Source of the DNA: Petrolisthes cinctipes
Taxonomy: Eukaryota > Arthropoda > Malacostraca > Decapoda > Porcellanidae
Length of the DNA stretch: 64,000 bases
Direction: 5' to 3'
NCBI GenBank assembly: GCA_033782935.1
Contig: JAWQEG010000377.1
Location: 620,001-684,000 of the forward strand
Under the pieces are notes generated by a model. The model did not search any database. It saw only the letters and a list, made by a program, of their open reading frames with translations, and had not been told where the DNA came from. The position numbers and the translations under genes are program-made. Below, piece after piece: positions 1 to 8,733 of this stretch (positions within the stretch are counted from its first letter, which is position 1; the number at the start of each line of letters is the position of its first letter).

Positions 1-159
1 ATACATGCTCAAAAACATACTGAAAATCGATCTTTTAGGTGCCCAAAAGTCGATATGTGCATGCATCTTCAGTACCCGTTTATATCTCAAATTCAGGCTC
101 AAAACACCCGAAAATTCAATATTTTGGGGTCCCAGAAGCAATCTGTACATGCCTACTCA

Positions 160-335
160 GTGTTAGAGTATTTTCAAAATACAGGTCCAAAACATGCTGA
201 AAATCGATATTTTAGATGCCCAAAGTCAATATGTGCATGTATCTTCTGTACCCGTTTATATCTCAAATTCAGGCTCAAAACACCCGAAAATTCAATATTT
301 TGGGGTCCCAGAAGCAATCTGTACATGCCTACTCA
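160..335 (+). repeat. Reference long monomer, subtype L2 (176 bp), showing the internal half-repeats
   Basis: Diagnostic features of L2: ACAGG(T/C)CCAAAACATGCTG, CGATATTTTAGATGCCC, AAAGTCAATATG with one A fewer than L1/L3 (hence 176 bp), GTATCTTCTG and TTCAATATT. The unit is visibly two related halves. The stretch starting CAGG at 182 realigns with the stretch starting CAGG at 270, an offset of 88 bp. Both contain CAAAACA, GAAAAT, ATATTTT, CCCA, CAAT and TGT-CATG in the same order. By hand about 47 of 64 aligned positions match, with two one-base gaps. The 177-bp unit is therefore probably an old dimer of a unit of about 88 bp. Confidence 0.85.
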
Positions 336-491
336 GTGCTAGAATATTTTCAAAATATAGGCTAAAAACATGCTAAAAATCGATCTTTTAGGTGCCAAAA
401 AGTCGATATCTCAAATTCAGTCCCAAAACACCCGAAAATTCGATATTTAGAGGTCCCAGAAGCGATCTGTACATGCCTACTCCGTGTTAGA

Positions 492-506
492 GTATTTTCA
501 AAATAC
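492..506. repeat. Perfect 15-bp dyad at monomer start, L form
   Basis: GTATTTT-C-AAAATAC is an inverted repeat with 7-bp arms around one base. It recurs at positions 9-23 of L1, L2, L3 and S2 monomers through the window. It could extrude a very small hairpin or be a symmetric protein site; neither is shown by sequence alone. Confidence 0.85.
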
Positions 507-557
507 ATGCTCAAAACATACTGAAAATCGATCTTTTAGGTGCACAAAAGTCGATAT

Positions 558-586
558 GTGCATGCATCTTCAGTACCCGTTTATAT
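558..586 (+). repeat. 29-bp segment present in L and absent from S monomers
   Basis: In L the order is GATAT, then 29 bp (begins GTGCATGCATC, ends CCCGTTTATAT), then CTCAAATTC. In S the flanks join directly as GATATCTCAAATTC. The lost segment ends with the same ATAT that precedes it, so a 4-bp microhomology could explain the deletion. 177 minus 29 gives exactly 148. The segment spans the boundary between the two half-repeats and contains the palindrome TGCATGCA. Confidence 0.9.
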
Positions 587-836
587 CTCAAATTCAGGCT
601 CAAAACACCCGAAAATTCAATATTTTGGGGTCCCAGAAGCAATCTGTACATGCCTACTCAGTGTTAGAGTATTTTCAAAATACAGGTCCAAAACATGCTG
701 AAAATCGATATTTTAGATGCCCAAAGTCAATATGTGCATGTATCTTCTGTACCCGTTTATATCTCAAATTCTGGCTCAAAACACCCGAAAATTCAATATT
801 TTGGGGTCCCAGAAGCAATCTGTACATGCCTACACA

Positions 837-984
837 GTGCTAGAATATTTTCAAAATATAGGCTAAAAACATGCTAAAAATCGACATTTTAGGTGCCAAA
901 AAATCGATATCTCAAATTCAGTCCCAAAACACCCGAAAATTCGATATTTAGAGGTCCCAGAAGGTATCTGTACATGCCTACTCC
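837..984 (+). repeat. Reference short monomer S1b (148 bp)
   Basis: S1 monomers start GTGCTAGAATATTTTC and lack the 29 bp that L has between GATAT and CTCAAATTC. S1b is marked by AAATCGACATTTTAGGTGCC, AAAAAATCGATATCTC, TTTAGAGGTCCC and GAAGGTATCTG. It is usually followed by an L3 monomer. The TAG in GTGCTAG closes the frame that stays open through L monomers. Confidence 0.9.
845..859. repeat. Perfect 15-bp dyad at monomer start, S1 form
   Basis: ATATTTT-C-AAAATAT occupies the same place in S1 monomers. Compared with the L form, both outer bases changed (G to A on the left, C to T on the right), so symmetry is kept. Some copies break it, for example 38871-38885 (GTATATTC), 9562-9576 (CAATTGAT on the right) and the GAAAATTTTC form at 44761-44780. 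Confidence 0.8.
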
Positions 985-1309
985 GTGTTAGAGTATTTTC
1001 AAAATACAGGCCAAAAACATACTGAAAATCGATCTTTTAGGTGCCCAAAAGTCGATATGTGCATGCATCTTCTGTACCCGTTTATATCTCAAATTCAGGC
1101 TCAAAACACCCGAAAATTCAATATTTTGGGGTCCCAGAAGCAATCTGTACATGCCTACTCAGTGCTAGAATATTTTCAAAATATAGGCTAAAAACATGCT
1201 AAAAATCGATCTTTTAGGTGCCAAAAAGTCGATATCTCAAATTCAGTCCCAAAACACCCGAAAATTCGATATTTAGGGGTCCCAGAAGCGATCTGTACAT
1301 GCCTACTCC
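985..1309 (+). repeat. L-S dimer with chimeric L3/L2 monomer
   Basis: The L monomer 985-1161 begins as L3 (ACAGGCCAAAAACATACTG, GGTGCCCAAAAGTCG, TTCTGTACCCG) and ends as L2 (CAGGCTCAAAACACCC, TTCAATATT, GAAGCAATCTG). It is followed at once by S1. A 501-bp L3-L-S trimer that lost one L by exchange between its two L monomers would give this structure and length (177+148 = 325 bp). Confidence 0.75.
1162..1309 (+). repeat. Reference short monomer S1a (148 bp)
   Basis: Same 29-bp deletion and GTGCTAG start as S1b, but with AAATCGATCTTTTAGGTGCC, AAAAAGTCGATATCTC, TTTAGGGGTCCC and GAAGCGATCTG. It is usually followed by an L1 monomer. The linkage S1a to L1 and S1b to L3 shows that whole multi-monomer blocks, not single monomers, are the units being amplified. 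Confidence 0.88.
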
Positions 1310-4300
1310 GTGTTAGAGTATTTTCAAAATACATGCTCAAAACATACTGAAAATCGATCTTTTAGGTGCACAAAAGTCGATATGTGCATGCATCTTCAGT
1401 ACCCGTTTATATCTCAAATTCAGGCTCAAAACACCCGAAAATTCAATATTTTGGGGTCCCAGAAGCAATCTGTACATGCCTACTCAGTGTTAGAGTATTT
1501 TCAAAATACAGGTCCAAACCATGCTGAAAATCGATATTTTAGATGCCCAAAGTCAATATGTGCATGTATCTTCTGTACCCGTTTATATCTCAAATTCAGG
1601 CCCAAAACACCTGAAAATTCAATATTTTGGGGTCCCAGAAGCAATCTGTACAGAGCTAGAATATTTTCAAAATATAGGCTAAAAACATGCTAAAAATCGA
1701 CATTTTAGGTGCCAAAAAATCGATATCTCAAATTCAGTCCCAAAACACCCGAAAATTCGATATTTAGAGGTCATAGAAGGTATCTGTACATGCCTACTCC
1801 GTGTTAGAGTATTTTCAAAATACTGGCCAAAAACATACTGAAAATCGATCTTTTAGGTGCCCAAAAGTCGATATGTGCATGCATCTTCTGTACCCGTTTA
1901 TATCTCAAATTCTGGCCCTAAACACCCGAAAATTCGATATTTTGGGGTCCCAGAAGCGATCTGTACATGCTTACTCAGTGTTAGAGTATTTTCAAAATTC
2001 AGGCCCAAAACATGCTGAAAATCGATATTTTTGGTGCCCAAAGTCAATATGTGCATGTATCTTCTGTACCCGTTTAAATCTCAAATTCAGGCTCAAAACA
2101 CCCGAAAATTCAATATTTTGGGGTCCCAGAAGTAATCTGTACATGCCTACACAGTGCTAGAATATTTTCAAAATATAGGCTAAAAACATGCTAAAAATCG
2201 ACATTTTAGGTGCCAAAAAATCGATATCTCAAATTCAGTCCCAAAACACCCGAAAATTCGATATTTAGAGGTCCCAGAAGGTATCTGTACATGCTTACTC
2301 CGTGTTAGAGTATTTTCAAAATACAGGCCAAAAACATACTGAAAATCGATCTTTTAGGTGCCCAAAAGTCGATATGTGCATGCATCTTCTGTACCCGTTT
2401 ATATCTCAAATTCTGGCCTTAAACACCCGAAAATTCGATAATTTGGGGTCTCAGAAGCAATCTGTACATGCCTACTCCGTGTTAGAGTATTTTCAAAATT
2501 AAGGCCCCAAACATGCTGAAAATCGATATTTTTGGTGCCCAAAGTCAATATGTGCATGTATCTTCTGTACCCGTTTATATCTCAAATTCAGGCTCAAAAC
2601 ACCCGAAAATTCAATATTTTGGGGTCCCAGAAGCAATCTGTACATGGCTACACAGTGCTAGAATATTTTCAAAATATAGGCTAAAAACATGCTAAAAATC
2701 GATCTTTTAGGTGCCAAAAAGTCGATTTCTCAAATTCAGTCCCAAAACACCCGAAAATTCGATATTTAGGGGTCCCAGAAGCGATCTGTACATGCCTACT
2801 CCGTGTTAGAGTATTTTCAAAATACATGCTCAAAACATACTGAAAATCGATCTTTTAGGTGCACAAAAGTCGATATGTGCATGCATCTTCAGTACCCGTT
2901 TATATCTCAAATTCAGGCTAAAAACACCCGAAAATTCGATATTTTGGGATCCCAGAAGCGATCTGTTCATGCCTACTCCGTGTTAGAGTATTTTCAAAAT
3001 TCAGGCCCAAAACATGCTGAAAATCGATATTTTTGGTGCCCAAAGTCAATATGTGCATGTATCTTCTGTACCCGTTTATATCTCAAATTCAGGCTAAAAA
3101 CACCCGAAAATTCAATATTTTGGGGTCCCAGAAGCAATCTGTACAGTGCTAGAATATTTTCAAAATATAGGCTAAAAACATGCTAAAAATCGATCTTTTA
3201 GGTGCCAAAAAGTCGATATCTCAAATTCAGTCCCAAAACACCCGAAAATTCGATATTTAGGGGTCCCAGAAGCGATCTGTACATGCCTACTCCGTGTTAG
3301 AGTATTTTCAAAATACATGCTCAAAACATACTGAAAATCGATCTTTTAGGTGCACAAAAGTCGATATGTGCATGCATCTTCAGTACCGGTTTATATCTCA
3401 AATTCAGGCTCAAAACACCCGAAAATTCAATATTTTGGGGTCCCAGAAGCAATCTGTACATGCCTACTCAGTGTTAGAGTATTTTCAAGATACAGACCCA
3501 AAACATGCTGAAAATCGATATTTTAGATGCCCAAAGTCAATATGTGCATGTATTTTCTGTACCCGTTTATATCTCAAATTCAGGCTCAAAACACCCGAAA
3601 ATTCAATATTTTGGGGTCCCAGAAGCAATCTGTACATGCCTACACAGTGCTAGAATATTTTCAAAATATAGGCTAAAAACATGCTAAAAATCGACATTTT
3701 TGGTGCCAAAAAATCGATATCTCAAATTTAGTCCCAAAACACCCGAAAATTCGATATTTAGAGGTCCCAGAAGGTATCTGTACATGCTTACTCCGTGTTA
3801 GAGTATTTTCAAAATACAGACCCAAAACATGCTGAAAATCGATATTTTAGATGCCCAAAGTCAATATGTGCATGCATCTTCTGTACCCGTTTATATCTCA
3901 AATTCTGGCCCTAAACACCCGAAAATTCGATATTTTGGGGTCCCAGAAGCGATCTGTACATGCCTACTCCGTGTTAGAGTATTTTCAAAATACATGCTCA
4001 AAACATACTGAAAATCGATCTTTTAGGTGCACAAAAGTCGATATGTGCATGCATCTTCAGTACCCGTTTATATCTCAAATTCAGGCTCAAAACACCCAAA
4101 ATTCAATATTTTGGGGTCCCAGAAGCAATCTGTACAGAGCTAGAATATTTTCAAAATATAGGCTAAAAACATGCTAAAAATCGACATTTTAGGTGCCAAA
4201 AAATCGATATCTCAAATTCAGTCCCAAAACACCCGAAAATTCGATATTTAGAGGTCCCAGAAGGTATCTGTACATGCCTACTCCGTGTTAGAGTATTTTC

Positions 4301-4777
4301 AAAATACAGACCAAAAACATACTGAAAATCGATCTTTTAGGTGCCCAAAAGTCGATATGTGCATGCATCTTCTGTACCCGTTTATATCTCAAATTCTGGC
4401 CCTAAACACCCGAAAATTCGATATTTTGGGGTCCCAGAAGCGATCTGTACATGCCTACTCCGTGTTAGAGTATTTTCAAAATTCAGGCCCAAAACATGCT
4501 GAAAATCGATATTTTTATTGCCCAAAGTGCATGTATCTTCTGTACCCGTTTATATCTCAAATTCCGGCTCAAAACACCCGAAAATTCAATATTTTGGGGT
4601 CCCAGAAGCAATCTGTACATGCCTACTCAGTGCTAGAATATTTTCAAAATATAGGCTAAAAACATGCTAAAAATCGATCTTTTAGGTGCCAAAAAGTCGA
4701 TATCTCAAATTCAGTCCCAAAACACCCGAAAATTCTATATTTAGAGGTCCCAGAAGGTATCTGTACATGCCTACTCC

Positions 4778-7389
4778 GTGTTAGAGTATTTTCAAAATAC
4801 ATGCTCAAAACATACTGAAAATCGATCTTTTAGGTGCACAAAAGTCGATATGTGCATGCATCTTCAGTACCCGTTTATATCTCAAATTCAGGCTCAAAAC
4901 ACCCGAAAATTCAATATTTTGGGGTCCCAGAAGCAATCTGTACATGCCTACTCAGTGTTAGAGTATTTTCAAAATACAGGTCCAAAACATGCTGAAAATC
5001 GATATTTTAGATGCCCAAAGTCAATATGTGCATGTATCTTCTGTACCCGTTTATATCTCAAATTCAGGCTCAAAACACCCGAAAATTCAATATTTTCGGG
5101 TCCCAGAAGCAATCTGTACAGAGCTAGAATATTTTCAAAATATAGGCTAAAAACATGCTAAAAATCGACATTTTAGGTGCCAAAAAATCGATATCTCAAA
5201 TTCAGTCCCAAAACACCCGAAAATTCGATATTTAGAGGTCCCAGAAGGTATCTGTACATGCCTACTCCGTGTTAGAGTATTTTCAAAATACAGGCCAAAA
5301 ACATACTGAAAATCGATCTTTTAGGTGCCCAAAAGTCGATATGTGCATGCATCTTCTGTACCCGTTTATATCTCAAATTCTGGCCCTAAGCAACCGAAAA
5401 TTCGATATTTTGGGGTCCCAGAAGCGATCTGTACATGCATACTCCGTGTTAGAGTATTTTCAAAATTCAGGCCCAAAACATGCTGAAAATCGATATTTTT
5501 GGTGCCCAAAGTCAATATGTGCATGTATCTTCTGTACCCGTTTATATCTCAAATTCAGGCTCAAAACACCCGAAAATTCAATATTTTGGGGTCCCAGAAG
5601 CAATCTGTACATGCCTACTCAGTGCTAGAATATTTTCAAAATATAGGCTAAAAACATGCTAAAAATCGATCTTTTAGGTGCCAAAAAGTCGATATCTCAA
5701 ATTCAGTCCCAAAACACCCGAAAATTCGATATTTAGGGGTCCCAGAAGCGATCTGTACATGCCTACTCCGTGTTAGAGTATTTTCAAAATACAGGTCCAA
5801 ACCATGCTGAAAATCGATATTTTAGATGCCCAAAGTCAATATGTGCATGTATCTTCTGTTCCCGTTTATATCTCAAATTCAGGCTCAAAACACCCGAAAA
5901 TTAAATATTTTGGGGTCCCAGAAGCAATCTGTACAGAGCTAGAATATTTTCAAAATATAGGCTAAAAACATGCTAAAAATCGACATTTTAGGTGCCAAAA
6001 AATCGATATCTCAAATTCAGTCCCAAAACACCCGAAAATTCGATATTTAGAGGTCCCAGAAGGTATCTGTACATGCCTACTCCGTGTTAGAGTATTTTCA
6101 AAATACATGCTCAAAACATACTGAAAATCGATCTTTTAGGTGCACAAAAGTCGATATGTGCATGCATCTTCAGTACCCGTTTATATCTCAAATTCAGGCT
6201 CAAAACACCCGAAAATTCAATATTTTGGGGTCCCAGAAGCAATCTGTACATGCCTACTCAGTGTTAGAGTATTTTCAAAATACAGGTCCAAAACATGCTG
6301 AAAATCGATATTTTAGATGCCCAAAGTCAATATGTGCATGTATCTTCTGTACCCGTTTATATCTCAAATTCAGGCTCAAAACACCCGAAAATTCAATATT
6401 TTCGGGTCCCAGAAGAAATCTGTACAGAGCTAGAATATTTTCAAAATATAGGCTAAAAACATGCTAAAAATCGACATTTTAGGTGCCAAAAAATCGATAT
6501 CTCAAATTCAGTCCCAAAACACCCGAAAATTCGATATTTAGAGGTCCCAGAAGGTATCTGTACATGCCTACTCCGTGTTAGAGTATTTTCAAAATACAGG
6601 CCAAAAACATACTGAAAATCGATCTTTTAGGTGCCCAAAAGTCGATATGTGAATGCATCTTCTGTACCCGTTTATATCTCAAATTCTGGCCCTAAGCAAC
6701 CGAAAATTCGATATTTTGGGGTCCCAGAAGCGATCTGTACATGCATACTCCGTGTTAGAGTATTTTCAAAATTCAGGCCCAAAACATGCTGAAAATCGAT
6801 ATTTTTGGTGCCCAAAGTCAATATGTGCATGTATCTTCTGTACCCGTTTATATCTCAAATTCAGGCTCAAAACACCCGAAAATTCAATATTTTGGGGTCC
6901 CAGAAGCAATCTGTACATGCCTACTCAGTGCTAGAATATTTTCAAAATATAGGCTAAAAACATGCTAAAAATCGATCTTTTAGGTGCCAAAAAGTCGATA
7001 TCTCAAATTCAGTCCCAAAACACCCGAAAATTCGATATTTAGGGGTCCCAGAAGCGATCTGTACATGCCTACTCCGTGTTAGAGTATTTTCAAAATACAG
7101 GTCCAAACCATGCTGAAAATCGATATTTTAGATGCCCAAAGTCAATATGTGCATGTATCTTCTGTACCCGTTTATATCTCAAATTCAGGCTCAAAACACC
7201 CGAAAATTCAATATTTTGGGGTCCCAGAAGCAATCTGTACAGAGCTATAATATTTTCAAAATATAGGCTAAAAACATGCTAAAAATCGACATTTTAGGTG
7301 CCAAAAAATCGATATCTCAAATTCAGTCCCAAAACACCCGAAAATTCGATATTTAGAGGTCATAGAAGGTATCTGTACATGCCTACTCC
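4778..7389. repeat. Tandem duplication, 2 x 1306 bp
   Basis: 4778-6083 and 6084-7389 have the same series of monomers with the same lengths (491+501+314 bp). Shared private variants include CCCTAAGCAACCG near 5387 and 6693, TATTTTCGGG near 5093 and 6399, TACATGCATACTCC near 5434 and 6740, and GGTCCAAACCATG near 5794 and 7100. A few later differences separate the copies, such as GAAGAAATC at 6414 and TGAATGCATC at 6651. Flanks at 4777 and 7390 diverge, so the ends are clear. Confidence 0.88.
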
Positions 7390-8390
7390 GTGTTAGAGTA
7401 TTTTGAAAATACAGGCCAAAAACATACTGAAAATCGATCTTTTAGGTGCCCAAAAGTCGATATGTGCATGCATCTTCTGTACCCGTTTATATCTCAAATT
7501 CTGGCCCTAAACACCCGAAAATTCGATATTTTGGGGTCCCAGAAGCGATCTGTACATGCTTACTCAGTGTTAGAGTATTTTCAAAATTCAGGCCCAAAAC
7601 ATGCTGAAAATCGATATTTTTGGTGCCCAAAGTCAATATGTGCATGTATCTTCTGTACCCGTTTATATCTCAAATTCAGGCTCAAAACACCCGAAAATTC
7701 AATATTTTGGGGTCCCAGAAGTAATCTGTACATGCCTACACAGTGCTAGAATATTTTCAAAATATAGGCTAAAAACATGCTAAAAATCGATCTTTTAGGT
7801 GCCAAAAAGTCGATTTCTCAAATTCAGTCCCAAAACACCCGAAAATTCGATATTTAGGGGTCCCAGAAGCGATCTGTACATGCCTACTCCGTGTTAGAGT
7901 ATTTTCAAAATACATGCTCAAAACAAACTGAAAATCGATCTTTTAGGTGCACAAAAGTCGATATGTGCATGCATCTTCAGTACCCGTTTATATCTCAAAT
8001 TCAGGCTCAAAACACCCGAAAAATCAATATTTGGGGTCCCAGAAGCAATCTGTACATGCCTACTCAGTGTTAGAGTATTTTAAAAATACAGGCCCAAAAC
8101 ATGCTGAAAATCGATATTTTAGATGCCCAAAGTCAATATGTTCATGTATCTTCTGAACCCGTTTATATCTCAAATTCAGGCTCAAAACACCCGAAAATTC
8201 AATATTTTGGGGTCCCAGAAGCAATCTGTACATGCCTACTCAGTGCTAGAATATTTTCAAAATATAGGCTAAAAACATGCTAAAAATCGATATTTTAGGT
8301 GCCAAAAAGTCGATATCTCAAATTCAGTCCCAAAACACCCGAAAATTCGATATTTAGAGGTCCCAGAAGGTATCTGTACATGCCTACTCC

Positions 8391-8567
8391 GTGTTAGAGT
8401 ATTTTCAAAATACAGGCCAAAAACATACTGAAAATCGATCTTTTAGGTGCCCAAAAGTCGATATGTGCATGCATCTTCTGTACCCGTTTATATCTCAAAT
8501 TCTGGCCCTAAACACCCGAAAATTCGATATTTTGGGGTCCCAGAAGCGATCTGTACATGCCTACTCC
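8391..8567 (+). repeat. Reference long monomer, subtype L3 (177 bp)
   Basis: Diagnostic features of L3: ACAGGCCAAAAACATACTG, GGTGCCCAAAAGTCGATATG, CATGCATCTTCTGTACCCG, AATTCTGGCCCTAAACACCC, TTCGATATTTTGGGG and GAAGCGATCTG. L3 normally follows an S1b monomer and is followed by L4. It keeps CG at the three sites where L2 and L4 have CA (positions about 70, 136 and 158). Confidence 0.9.
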
Positions 8568-8733
8568 GTGTTAGAGTATTTTCAAAATTCAGGCCCAAAA
8601 CATGCTGAAAATCGATATTTTTGGTGCCCAAAGTCAATATGTGCATGTATCTTCTGTACCCGTTTATATCTCAAATTCAGGTTCAAAACACCCGAAAATT
8701 CAATATTTTGGGGTCCCAGAAGCAATCTGTACA
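8568..8733 (+). repeat. Reference long monomer, subtype L4, 166-bp end-deleted form
   Basis: Diagnostic features of L4: CAAAATTCAGGCCCAAAACATGCTG, CGATATTTTTGGTGCCCAAAG and GTCAATATG. This is the common 166-bp version: the end reads CTGTACAGTGCTAG where full-length copies read CTGTACATGCCTACACAGTGCTAG. Ten bases are lost between two AC dinucleotides. Another class (for example 14588-14755) reads CTGTACTCAGTG, an 8-bp loss between TAC repeats. A full 176-bp L4 is at 5446-5621. In L4 the dyad at the monomer start is interrupted (AAAATTC instead of AAAATAC). Confidence 0.88.

Larger units (their letters stand above)
484..660 (+). repeat. Reference long monomer, subtype L1 (177 bp)
   Basis: Good example of subtype L1. 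Diagnostic features: CATGCTCAAAACATACTG near position 23, GGTGCACAAAAGTCGATATG in the middle, CATCTTCAGTACCCG (A rather than T after TTC), and an ending with TTCAATATTTTGGGG, GAAGCAATCTG and CTCA. L1 normally follows an S1a monomer and precedes L2 or L4. A frequent 176-bp version has lost one T (AATATTTGGGG), for example at 13912 and 14412. Confidence 0.9.

Noticed and set aside
558..586. TGCATGCA (RY-like) and other short palindromes as regulatory elements
   Set aside because: They occur in most L monomers as part of the repeat unit, with no associated promoter or gene.
8516..8535. CENP-B box near ACACCCGAAAATTCGATAT
   Set aside because: CCCG and CGA are present, but the spacing and the required T of the reverse-strand consensus NTTCGNNNNANNCGGGN do not fit on either strand.
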